Shown piece by piece: positions 1 through 10,890 of a stretch of 64,000 nucleotides of DNA. How positions within the stretch are numbered: position 1 is the stretch's first letter; each line of letters opens with the position of its first letter. A program made the translations under genes and the position numbers. Below the pieces are notes generated by a model. It was given only the letters and a program-made list of their open reading frames with translations, was not told the origin of the DNA and ran no database searches. The stretch is from Rhodosporidiobolus odoratus (Eukaryota > Basidiomycota > Microbotryomycetes > Sporidiobolales > Sporidiobolaceae), in contig JAOANU010000003.1 in NCBI GenBank assembly GCA_034387635.1, positions 496,001 through 560,000 on the forward strand, read 5' to 3'.

Positions 1-3000
1 AGGGGCTTCGGAAAAGGCGGAAGGAGAAGACGGGGAGGAAAGGTCATCGTCTGCTGCGTCTAGGATGTTGAGCGCCAAAGTTCTCTGCGAACGAGCGTTC
101 GAGGTAGCGGTTGACGAGAACGACGAGGGTTTCGGGTTGCGCGATGAGCGCGACGGCTGAGGCTGAGGCTGAGGCTGAGGGGCTGAGTGAAGGTGGGGTG
201 CATGCTGGGTAGGAGGGGGAGGAGGAGGGGGTTGGTGATACATCTGCTCATGCTGATAATGGTGCTGCTGTTGTGCGTGCTGATATTGCTGAGGCGGAGA
301 GGGAGCAGCGAGCGGTACCGGCGGAGGTGGAGGCGGCGGGAAATGCCCACCGCCTTGGTACGGCGGTGAAGCGGGCATTGAAGTCACACTGGCCGGCGGG
401 GCAGGGTACCCGTACTGTGCATACTCGCCCGCACCAGGTGCAGGGTAGCCGTTGATTCTTCCCGTCGACATCGTTGGCGGCTGCGGGGGAACCGGCACGC
501 CAGAGACAGCTTGAACCGTCAAGGGGATTGCCCCGTAAGGCTGAGTAAAGGCGGCATAACTGCTCGTACCGGTGACGGCCGAGTAGCCAGACTCGAGTGA
601 AGGGTGTCTCTCGACTTTCGTGTTGAGGGGCAGTGGCATCGGCCTGTCCCTGCGCTCGGCTTGCTCCGGTTGCGCCGTGGGCGCGGATGGCGAAGTCGCT
701 GGAGGCGGAGGCGGGGAGATGTATCGCTGCTGAGGCGGTGGCTGTTCGACCTGAGGTGGGGGCACAGCGATGACGGGGACAGGGGGAGCGGTTGCAGGGG
801 CAGGGGCGGGAGGAGGAGCGACAGATTTGGGGGGCGGCGAGGGCGAAGGCGATCGTGCGGGTGAAGGTGACCGAGGGCGAACCTCCTGCGGTTGCGGCTT
901 AGGCTGTTGCATCTGCGCTTCCTCCTGTTGCTGAATCTCCCTCTGCTGCTCTTGCGCCAAGTGCTGTGCCTGCTCGAACTGCTGCTGCCTCGTCAACTGC
1001 GACTCCATAACCGGCTCGAACACCGGATCTTCCTCCTCATCGTCTTCTGGCCGCTCATAGAACGACCTGCCACTTTGCTGTTCCTGAGGTCGGTAGTAGG
1101 CCGTCGCCTTCCTTTGCGGCGGTTTGACCGATTCGCGTTCGCGTGGTTTCGCAGTTGGCGCTGGAATCGGCGCCGGAGCAGGGGTAGGGGGTAGAGGCAC
1201 GTCGACGGTCGCCTCCTCCTGTTCCTCTCCGTCGTCGCCATCCTTGTCCTCATCTTGTGCCTTCTTCACAGCCGGCTCTTCCTCTTCCTCCTCCTCCTCT
1301 TGAACGACGGCTGGAGCCGGCCTAACCTTCACCAGCTTTGGCGGCGGCGGACTCGCAACGATACGAGGAGGCATATAACTGCCATACTCACCCATCTCGC
1401 TCGTCGCATCATCGGCCTCACTCGCTGGAGGAGGACTACGAGTTTGAGCTGCTTCGCGCTCTGCTTCCCTCTTCTTGATTGCCGCGCGGGATGTAGGAGG
1501 AAGAGGAGGAGGGTTGTACCCGCCACCACCGTACTCGCTGTCGGTGGGTGCGTCATACGGTGAAGTGGGCGAGATAGGAGAGTGAGGTGAGAGAGGTGCT
1601 GCTGCAGGAGGAGGAGGGAGCGGAGCAGGCTCAAGCGTAGGAGGAGAAAATCGTGGCTTGTCCCTCTGACTCTTCTTATCGCGCTCCTTCGCACTCGCCC
1701 GCTCCGATCCTTTCGCCACCTCCTTGACCTTTTCCGCCTTCGTCCCTCCACTCGCCTCTTCCCTCCCCCTCTCCCGCTCTCGCGACTTGTTCGGGTTAGC
1801 AGGAGGAGGAGCCGGCGCCGGCGAAGCAAGAGGAGGAGGGAGCCCGGCTACGGGATCATAACTCCCAAACTCACTATCACTGGCAATTCCCACTTCCCTC
1901 TCCCTTTCCTTGACCCTGACTCTCTCCTTCTCCCTTTCCCTCTCCCTCTCCCTCTCCTTCTCCCTCTTGTTCTCCATCTCGCGTTCCAACTCCAATATCC
2001 TCGTAGGCGAAGGCAGATAACTTCCAAAGTCACTCTCACTGAACGTTCCCACGCTTGACGGCGGAGGAGGGGGTCGAGCACCTCTCAAACCGCTCATTTT
2101 CCGGGTGGGCGCGGCAGGAGGAGGGTTGGAAGATTGGGAGGTCTTGAGTGGGAGGAGTTTACTCATCGTTGTGGTTGCGGTAGGGGGTGTAGGAGCGATC
2201 GTAGAGGTCGGAGAGTCGGAGTCTAGATCAGGAGAAATGGATCGCTCGAGGGGGGCTGAGTCGAGTTTGGCAGGAGGGGGAGGTCGGGACTGGGAGCGGA
2301 AGACAGCTGGAGCTCGATGGGCTTGTTTAGAGTCACCCGAGGTCGCTGAGGGTGCGAGCGGAGGCGCAGGGGACGAGTAGGAATCGAAAGACGTTTCTTT
2401 CGAGGACGGACGAGGACGGGAATCGCGGGATTGACGCGGTTTCGGCGGTTGAGGCTGCGGGGCAAGCTGAGGGTGGTAGTACGACGAGACATCGCTCACT
2501 GCTTCGCTGTCTGCGGGAGAATAAGGTCGAACGGGAGGTTGATGCTGTCCTTTAGTGGTAACACTGAGCGGTGGTGCTTCTCGTTCCCCACCTCGTTGAC
2601 GACGAGAGGGATCGGAAGAGTCTTGTTGTTGTTGAGGCGGTGGCGGACCGACAAAAGACCTCCTACGAGCCTTCTTCTCTCGCAAGAGGGCTTCCTCCTC
2701 TCTTTCCCTGTCCCTCACCCGCTCACGCTCACGCTCGCGCTCCCTATCCCTCTCGCGTTCCCTATCACGATCTCGCTCCCTTTCCCTCTCTCGTTGCTCC
2801 CTCTCCCTCTCCCTCTCCCGTTCCCTCGACCGCTCCCTCTCCCTCTCCCTTTCCCGCTCTCTATCCCTCTCCCTGTCCCTGTCCCGCACTTCGCGCTCCC
2901 TGTCTCTGTCTCTTTCCCTCTCTCTACCAGAGACCGGCGCAGGTCCGGGCGAAAACGACCTCGTCATACTCTCTACCGGTGACATCGATCGCTGCAGCGG

Positions 3001-4789
3001 AAGTCCTGATGGGTAGGCAGCAGACGTCCCTGAATGAGGGTGCGCAGAAGGGGGTCCAGCCACGAGCGGAACAGGCGGAGCCATCTGTACACCTACACCG
3101 ACACCGGAAGGAGGAGGAGGGGGAGGTGGGGAGCGGGCTGAGTCCCTTGTAGGGTGAGATGGGTGGGCGGGATGAGCGGGGTGAGCGGGGTGCTGCTGCG
3201 GTGGTGGGAAAGATGGAGGTTGTGGTTGCTGCTGCTGCTGCTGCTGTAGCTGGTGGGGAGGTTCGATGTACGATTGACGTCGACCACTGAGAGGAGGAGG
3301 AGGCGGTTCGAAAGGTGGCGGTCCGGGCGGGATGGGGGAACGGCCAGTCATCTGCGGCTGCAATTGAGGCGGAGATAATTGAGGCGGGAAGCTAGGTGGA
3401 CCACCAGGGCCATGGCTAGGGAAGGCAGATGGCGGTTGAGGCGAAGTTTGCAACCCGCCATAGGGTTCCAATGTTGAGTTTCGCTGTGAGGTTGGCTGAG
3501 GTGGAGACTGGTACGGAGGTTGTGGCGAAGCGGCTGGAGGAGCGGGCGGAGGAGGAGGGCCAGGAGGAGGGAGAGACGAGCGACCCGTCATCTGCGGAAC
3601 CTGAGGCGGCGCAGGCGGCTGGAACAGCGTCGAGTTGCGGTTAGGGTTGGGAGGAGGAACAGGCGGTTGCAGAGGCGGAGGAGTGGGATAGGCGGGCGGA
3701 GGTCCGGCTGGTTGAGGCTGCAAGTTTCGGAAGGTCAAGCGTTGGTCGTACAGACTCAATTAAAGAAATACGTACGAAACTTCCAGGCAATGGCGGAGGC
3801 TTGGGCGGCATAGCCCCTCCCGTCATCCCTACTGACGAACTACTACTCACTCCAGGCGGAAGAGGCGGCCTCGGGGGCAACCCCGCAGGGCTACCGGGTC
3901 TAGCACCAGCTTCCATGATGAGAGAGCCAGGTCTACCTCCGGTCATTGAGCTTACTTGAGGCGGGAGAGGCGGCCTTGGAGGCATTCTACTTGTGGACGA
4001 GGTGGCGCCCAAAGCGGGTGACGATGTGGCGCCGCGAGGGGGAGGTGGGCGCGGTGGAGGTAATGCAGGAGAAGCGGAGGAAGACGACGAGGGCGCGGCA
4101 GGAAGAGCGGGAATAGCCGGTGCTGGGGGAGGTGCAGGTGCAGGCGTTGGGACGGGTTTCAATTTCGGTGCGACAGTAGAAACCGGATACCGGGAGGAGA
4201 AGACGGGGATGAGCTCCGAGATCAAGGTGGTGAGAGAGCATCCCTGCGAGTGGCGTATACATGAGCATTCCGCCCAGCTTTGTGCCAGTTGGATTGACGG
4301 CGGAAGCGCACCTCTGACTTTCGAGCCCACTGTTCCAGGTAAGCCACCTCGACTTTCCCACTCGGATCGACGTTTTTCCCTTTCCTGATAGCAAGGGTGT
4401 CACTGGCAATGATGAACACGATGGGAGGCTTCGACGGAAAGTCTAGGGGTAGCCATAAGGCGATGGGGCAGTGATAAGTGTTGCCAGAGATGGGAACTGG
4501 AAGGACTCCGGTGAGGGAGAGGAGGAGGTCCACGCGGCCGTCATCGTAGGCTGCTCGGGAGTGAGATGGTGAGCGGGACAGTATGCATCGGATGCAGAAG
4601 GGTGACGCACTGAAGTCATTCTGTTCAGGGTTTAGCAATCCTTCATAACTGGCCAAGGCAGCGACCGATTGCTGAACCACCTCATCTCGCCTCGAATACT
4701 GCAAGGGCAAGTGGCTTAGCTTGACCAGACACCAAACAAGAGTGAGGCAGACTTACATGGCGAGTCAAACTGCGTAGTTGTGCGTCCAT
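1..4789 (-). CDS. VPS23: ESCRT-I subunit Vps23/Tsg101 with giant disordered extension (3' end outside window)
   Basis: Exons 4789-4757, 4698-4611, 4550-4312, 4243-3776 and 3717 to beyond 1; all splice phases agree. The spliced N-terminus (about residues 1-145) is a UEV domain. It begins MDAQLRSLTRHYSRRDEV and contains TYDDGRVDLLLSLTG, PISGNTYHCPIALWLPLDFP and KVEVAYLEQW. In the Tsg101 family this catalytically dead E2-like fold binds ubiquitin and P(S/T)AP motifs in multivesicular-body sorting at endosomes. A proline-rich region follows. One frame then stays open without a stop to base 1, giving at least 1515 codons; Tsg101 proteins are usually about 400-650 residues. This part holds poly-Pro, Gln runs, Arg-Glu/Arg-Asp repeats and acidic stretches. 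The last visible residues (NILDAADDDLSSP) resemble the linker before the coiled coil and steadiness box, which must lie left of the window. The UEV call is firm; the full length is not known. Confidence 0.88.
2701..2935 (-). repeat. Purine-rich repeat coding Arg-Glu/Arg-Asp dipeptides
   Basis: On the minus strand the exon of the Vps23 gene reads as imperfect GAGAGG/GATAGG hexamers, giving a long run of alternating Arg and Glu/Asp. A second, shorter block of the same type (Arg-Glu and Lys-Glu) lies at about 1900-1990. Both blocks keep the frame open, so they are part of the protein. They probably form charged single helices or disordered linkers. Confidence 0.8.
3226..3247 (-). repeat. CAG microsatellite coding polyglutamine
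   Basis: About seven CTG units on the plus strand (CAG on the minus strand) encode a short Gln run inside the large Vps23 exon. It is a plain in-frame trinucleotide repeat. Confidence 0.8.
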
Positions 4790-5107
4790 TCCTGCTGTTG
4801 CTCTCAACCTGGACTGACGAGCTAACCTCGAGTGGGGGTCGACACTCGCTCAGATACCGGCGGAAGTGATCGGAACCAGCTCAATGTACTGATCGAAGAG
4901 CTTGACAGGCGAAAACAAGCAGGTACAGAGAAAGCGACAAGGCGGAGGAATCCAACAATTGATAGCGAGACGCTCGATCAAGCCGGCGCGGCGTTGCTTC
5001 TTCTCCCGCGGCAACCATGCCAACCAAATGCGACGCACACTCGGCTGTCTTTTTTGCACGCGTCCCGCTCAGACTAACTATAACCAGATTCCCTTTCTCT
5101 CCCCACC

Positions 5108-6392
5108 TCAATTCCCCGGTCCAATCTTCCACAACTGCGGCCGTCTCTGTTTCCTCAACACGTTGACCGCCGTCGCTCCCGGACCGGCCTGACCAAACTG
5201 AAGCACGACCGTCTCTTCAAAGTCCGTGGGAGGGAGAGCGCCGGGCGTAGAGGCTGACGCGAGGAATTGGGATTTGCGGGCGGCGATGGCTTTCTTGGCA
5301 AAGTTGACTGCGGGCGAGATCCCTTGAGCTGTCAGTGATGTGGGGGATAGTGAAGGGGAGAGAGGTGTGCGTACAGCGATCCATGTCAGACGGTGCCTCG
5401 AACCTCGTATCTTCCACCAAGGTCTTGAACATCTCAAACGGCAACCTCTTCAGTACGTCAATGAGCTGAGGTTGCGTCTGCGCTGCCGTCGCCGGTTCGA
5501 ACGCGCCGAGTTCCTTGGGCAAGCGAACGACACGGTCGAGCAGTAGGGTACGGAGGCGAGACTCGTACCCTCCGCTTAACGAGGATGACTTGCCATTGAC
5601 CGAAGCTGGCGGAGTCGGACCTCCAGGACCAGTCGCTGCTGGTGAACCCGGGATGAGAGGAGTGGTGGTCGCGGACGAAGAAGGGAACGCAGGTCCCTTT
5701 TCCCTTTCGCAGAAGGACACCCAGAAATCGACTTCTTCGGCCGTGCGAGCTGAGAGGACGCTCGACTCGCATTGCTCGAAAGCGATAGTGGCGAGACGTT
5801 CGAGTCCGAGGAATGAAGCGGTGGCTAGGACGGAAGGGGAAGTTGAAGAGGAGAGATGGGAGAGGACCGAAGGGGAGTAGAGAGAGGCGAGGCAGAGACC
5901 CAGAGAGGAGGAGTTGATAAGAGGGTCAAGGATCGAGAGGAGGAGGATAGGACGCGGCGAGGTAGTGAAGGCGGACAGCAGCCTGCATAAGGAGATAAGC
6001 CAGAGTCAGTTATGCAAAATACTTATGAGGGAAATCTGAGGGAAAGGACTGACATCGACTTGAGCAGAGGCGATTGCGAGACGATGAGAGCATGTACGTG
6101 GAAGACTCCAGTAGAGCCGTCGGCATACTGGACGTGCAACTGCGAGTCGCTGAAGTCGGCCTGCGCCCATCCGGCAAGCTGGGGGGGGTGGAAGAGAATA
6201 TATATCAGCTCGTCTTCCATCAGTTCGGGAAAGGCACGGTCCATAACTTACGAGGTGCTCAGCCAATTCACCATATATGGGAGCATACTCGACGGCCGGG
6301 TAAAGTTGAGACGGGAGGGAGTTGGTCGCAGAAGGAGCGGGAGAAGCGTGCGCGCCGGGCGCTGTTCCGTTGGCGGTGGTGAAGGCGGACAT
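5108..6392 (-). CDS. BTB/POZ-like domain protein
   Basis: Exons 6392-6252, 6178-6054, 5982-5375 and 5322-5108, consistent in phase, give about 362 residues. The second exon carries a BTB-like core: LHVQYADGSTGVFHVHALIV followed by SQSPLLKSM. BTB domains make protein-protein contacts, often as dimers or cullin-3 adaptors. The rest is helical (SVLATASFLGLERLATIAFEQ, then LPKELGAFEP and a MFKTLVEDTRFEAP stretch), with a Ser/Pro/Gly-rich loop between. The protein ends QRRPQLWKIGPGN. The start is the first ATG in a clean frame. No second known domain was seen, so the cellular role is unknown. It lies between Vps23 and a small unknown gene on the same strand, which gives no functional clue. Confidence 0.7.
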
Positions 6393-6702
6393 AATTGAAA
6401 TGGTTGCGTTCGAGCTCTACAGTCTCTCACGAGCGAGCAGACGAGGAGTGGACGAGAGCGTTGAAGCGGACTCGGACTTTCGCCGCATGCAGCGGAGGCA
6501 ATTTTACTTGAACCCTCCAGCCGCCCGATAATCTCAGGATTCAGCGACCTGACACCCTCTCGAAAGTCTATACGTGCCGGCCAACGACGGAGAAAGGCCG
6601 GCGGCTATCGAGAAAATGCAGAAAATCGCCTGTGCATCGCTAACATGCTACAGCTGTTGCTGGGGGATGACCAGCTTCCCAGGTTGTGCTATCCAGCTGA
6701 GT
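6393..6702. other. Intergenic, 310 bp
   Basis: Lies between the 3' end of the small myristoylated-protein gene and the start of the BTB gene, so it should hold that promoter. No gene or distinct element was recognised. Confidence 0.5.
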
Positions 6703-7506
6703 CTACTTGTCCGCCAGTTGTGGTGCGGACACCTTCGGGTCGACCCAGACCGCCTGCAGAATACCGGAAAAGAAGGTTAGTCGCGCTTGATTGAAAACGC
6801 TTAGGTAGTGGAAGAATGACTGACCAGCCTCTTTGGTGTCTCGTTCGGATCCGTAGTAGGCAACTCGATGTTGCTCACACTAGGCGTAGTCACGAACCTC
6901 GCAATCTGCTCGACCACGTTCGGTTCCATCCCATACTCCCTCGCAATCTCCTCCAGCTCCTGCTGCGTCTTGGCCTCTTTCCGTTCGTCGAGGAGATTGG
7001 CAAGTGTGCGGGCCGAGAGTTGGTTGCGGATATTGGTGCGACTGCCGTATCCGTGGGCTTCGGCCGCTTCTTCAGCTTGTTGACGTTGTGCGAGGATGTT
7101 GAGCATGGGGTTGTCCTGTCGGCGCCGGGAGAGGCAATCAGTTTTACGAGCGTCACTGCAGCTTGGAGGAAGGAGAACGCACTGTCCGGAACGCAGCTTG
7201 ACCTTTACCCGGAACGTTAGCCTGCCCTAAGGAAGCCAGGTTTGCCGCAAAGGACGGGTCTTCGGCGTCTCGCCTGATGGCTGCGCGTCACACAGTCACG
7301 GAGTTTCGTCAGCCGTCTCGTTGGTGCACCAAGAAGCACCAGGGAGCAGGAAACGTACCTTCGCTCTTTCCTTCACTTGCCTTGGGGATCGGTTCCGGCG
7401 CCTGTCCTCTGGCTTGCTGGATCTGCTCGCCTATGGGTCGTTGAGAGAAGGCGGGCATGCGAGAGGGTTTGACTTTGGCTGCTGTCTTTGACGCTGAGTT
7501 GCCCAT
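6703..7506 (-). CDS. Small conserved-looking protein, predicted N-myristoylated
   Basis: Exons 7506-7359, 7280-7183, 7115-6825 and 6753-6703 give 195 residues with consistent phases. The protein begins MGNSASKTAAK, which fits the N-myristoylation rule (Met removed, Gly2, small residue at position 6, Lys at 7), so membrane attachment is likely. The middle reads AEDPSFAANLASLGQ, then DNPMLNILAQRQQAEEAAE. A helical part follows, RTLANLLDERKEAKTQQEL, and a final segment ends RLAVWVDPKVSAPQLADK. The last exon is short (17 codons) and joins in phase after RL; without it the frame would run into an intron and stop. I do not recognise the family. Strong helix periodicity and clean splicing argue that the gene is real. 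Confidence 0.7.
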
Positions 7507-7744
7507 GGCGACGAGGAGGAGATTGCGGGAGCAGGAAGAGGTGGAGAAGGACCGCGCTAGTCTGGGACTAATGCAGTAGACGTGTTTGTTGTTGTTTGAG
7601 CCCTTGCGGTGAATCTGATTGTGTACGACTAGAGCGAGAGTGGATTGAAGAAGGTCAACTGATGAAACCAGTCTTGAACTCCGTCATCGTCCTCTACTCC
7701 CTCGACTAGGCTGTCGTACAGCCATATCTACGCCAGACAGGGAT
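7507..7744. promoter_or_regulatory. Divergent promoter region
   Basis: Only 238 bp separate the start codons of the myristoylated-protein gene (minus) and ORC3 (plus). Promoters and 5' leaders of both must share this space. No specific factor site was identified. Confidence 0.5.
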
Positions 7745-10700
7745 ATGGACACCAACTTGGCCCCCTTCAGCGAGCCAGTCGCTTCAACCAGTCGAGTGCA
7801 TCCTTCTTTCCTACTCAACTCTGACCGTCCTATCGAGCTGATCTTGCTTGCGCAGGCTGTCTTTACCCTTCCCTACATCGCAGATGACGAAGAGATAGAC
7901 GGCACCGACGGGTTCTCCGGTACGTCAAGGCTTCATGTGGGCTTCTCCCGTCGACAACTTCGTGACCTTTTTCTTGCCGGCAGACGCTGCGAGTCTGGAG
8001 CGCTACGAGCAAGCATGGACCGAGTGCAGTAAACAGATCCAGGTGCGCATCGCGTTTCCCCCCGGAAAGATGAAACGCGGCTTGGCTGATCGTGCTTTTC
8101 TTCTTCCGCAGACCACCCTCTCCAGCCTGCACGATGCTTCTCTCGACCAAATCGTCAACTTTGTACATACCTCGCGCGCTACTTCGAACTCTCTCTACTC
8201 AGTGCTAGCTGGACGAGTACCACTTCGGACTGGCCTGATCGTCGGTAGATCCATTTCCATCCAACCTGCTTCGTCTTGGCTCTCACCGCTGACGTTGGCT
8301 TGCCAGGCGCCTCTCCCGGCTCCTCCTCCCTTCTTTATTCCTCCCTCATCCGCCTTCTCTCGTCTTCGTCGACGGTGGAGGAAGCGGACAGGCAAACACC
8401 TACTCTCGTCTCACGCGTCTCGAGCCGGGATTGCTCAAACATCAAGAATGCTTTGAGGAGCTTGATAGGAGGTTTCGTCGGAGGGGTTGCGAGTGTAGAG
8501 CTCGACGAAGGAGAGGAAGACGACGACATGGACCTGGTACGTTCACCTACCGCGGTCTCAACGGTTGTGCGCTAGATACTCATGCCCAGTGCACGCAGGC
8601 CGCTGGTCCCGCCTCTCTGAAGAGCGCCATGCTAGTGCCTGAGGATATGCGGAATCTCAAGGCTTGGTACGAACACCGGTACGGCAAGCAAGGTACAGTC
8701 ACTTGCCTGCTCTTCCTCGGCGAGATCCTGACCGCTCTTCAACGGACAGATACGACAAGCGCCCCGTCTCTGGTCGTTCTCCTCGAGGATCTCGAAGCTA
8801 TGGATGGGAAAGTGCTAACGCAGATGATCGAGACCCTGTCGTCCGTCCTTCCCTCTGTTTCTCCCGTTCTTTCCCGGACTGACCCGCTCCGGCTATGACA
8901 GACTCTATACCTCGACACTTCCGCTCGTGCTTCTCGTCGGCATCGCTACGACCGCCGATGCGCTATACAACCTGGCCCCTCGCAAGGTCTGCAACAAACT
9001 GGACGCGCAGTCCTTCTTCGTTGACCCCGGCGTGGGGGCTTTCAATGCGCTGGTGCGAGGGGTGCGTCCTGCTCGTCCTTCTGAATTGCTGCCTAGATTT
9101 GTTCATTGACAAGTTTCTCGTAGGTCCTTATCGATGGCCAGGCTCCTCTCCAGCTTGGCTCGAAAGCTTACACCGACATGTGGCGCGTTTTCGAGGATCT
9201 CCACCATTCTATCGATGCGACCATTTCTTATATCCAGGTACCTACCCTCCTCATATTCAGAGGAACGAGATTGCTGAACCCGTGTCTTGACAGTACCTCT
9301 ACATGAACCACTTCGCCACTCAGGCCTTTTCCGCCTTGACGTTTCCTCCGCCATCCGCTGCCTCCGATCTTACGGCCGATCTGCAGAACAATCTGCGCTG
9401 TTTACCATCTCTCGCTTCATCCACTTCGCCACTAGCCGCAACCCTTGCTGATCCTGCAACTCCTCCGTCAGAGGTTCTGGCTGCGCTCTCATCCGCACAG
9501 CAAGAGAAGGATGACTGGCACGCCGCTCGTAGCGAAGCTTTCGAGGCTTTACTAGCATGCATGGAATTTTGGGAGAAGAGGAAACCGACGGAGGGGGTAT
9601 TGGGATTGGTACTGGGTGAAGGAGCGGGAGTTGGCAAAGTGATTGACGAGGTAGCGGGGCTCGTGCTGTACGTTGTCCCCTCTCCCCTTGTCCTCTACTT
9701 CCACCGTTCTCCTGTTCTTACGATCTGCCACATCGATACACAGCCAAGCCTCCTCAACCAAACTCCCTTCTTTCCTCCGCCTCCTCATTTCCCGCCTCTC
9801 GTTCTTCCAAACCACCCATCCAACATCCTCAACCTCCCTTCAAACCTTCGTCACCACCCAGCTCAATACCCTTCAACCGATTCTTGACGCCCCTCGGCCA
9901 GCCGGTCGGTCCAACCTGATCAATCAGAATCTGGCGGGACAACTCGCTTTGCCTGGGTTTTCAGCAGCTCAGGCGGGTAAGGCGGGCGTTACGCAGCTTG
10001 ATAGGGACTTCTCGAATGTGGCGAGGGAGACGAGCGAGGGGTTGAGGGACACATTCAAGTATGTTGTGCTTTCTCCCGTCGAAGTGTCTCGAGGAGAATA
10101 AAAGGACTGAGCGCCCTGACCTCGTTGGCAGAACTGCATTTGAACCATGCACAGCCCTCCTCTTGCATGAGCTCTGGTTCGCGAACGACTCAAGCGCAGC
10201 GAAGGTACGACTTTTCTTTCTTCTTCTTACAGTGATCAGCCTCACCAAAGTATACTGACGAACCCCTTCTCGCACACTGCAGCGGTTTAACCCCTCCCCT
10301 CTCCCCACCCTCCTCCGCACTCTACAAAAAGCCAACCCCTACTCCGATCCCACCTACGCCCCTCCCTCCCCTTCCTCCGCCGAGGTAGAACCTCTCCCGC
10401 TCGATCTAGCCGTCGCCTACCGCTGCTACGCCGAATCGCACCCGAGTGGGAGGTTGGCCAATTTGGGAGAGTGGTGGGCTGCTTTCGAGTTGCAGGCGGC
10501 GGAGGAGCCGGAGGATGCGGAAGTGAGGATTGAAGGAGCGAATGGGAAAGGGAAGGGGAAGGGGAGAGAAAAGGCGAGGAGAAGAAAGAGGGCTCGGGTT
10601 GAGGAAGACGGAGAAGACAACGAGGACGAAGAGGAGAGTGAAGAAGAAGAAGAAGAAGAGGATGACGAAGGCCCTTCGCGAAGGAAACAAGCTCGTTTCC

Positions 10701-10786
10701 TTCGAGCGGTAGGGGACCTCGCCCACCTAGGCTTCATCCACCCAACAACGTACAAACCTGAACACGTGCTGAAAAGCGTATATTGA
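7745..10786 (+). CDS. ORC3: Origin recognition complex subunit 3
   Basis: Thirteen exons: 7745-7795, 7856-7919, 7984-8042, 8112-8244, 8307-8536, 8599-8692, 8750-8840, 8902-9061, 9124-9237, 9294-9667, 9744-10058, 10132-10204, 10283-10786. All phases close and give 753 residues. ORC3 is part of the six-subunit complex that marks replication origins and loads Cdc6 and MCM. Family hallmarks are the degenerate AAA+ core: PSLVVLLEDLEAMDGKVL (residues about 225-245), then LYTSTLPLVLLVGIATTAD and VLIDGQAPLQLGSKAYTD. The C-terminal insert and winged helix follow, with LANLGEWWAAFELQ and HLGFIHPTTYKPEHVLKSVY at the end. An acidic/basic low-complexity insert sits just before the winged helix. The seventh intron (8693-8749) is 57 nt and stop-free, so retention would keep the frame. 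The identification is secure. Confidence 0.9.
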
Positions 10787-10890
10787 AGGGGAGGAGAGGG
10801 CCTCTTGCTCTTCTCCTCCCGCCCTGCCGCGACCTCCATCCAGGGTGCAGAGCAAATCGAGAGGGAAGAAGGAAGAAAGGCTGCGACTCC

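Noticed and set aside
604..1829. Several Arg/Leu-rich open frames on both strands
   Set aside because: They are shadows of the large low-complexity exon of Vps23, whose own frame runs unbroken through the whole region.
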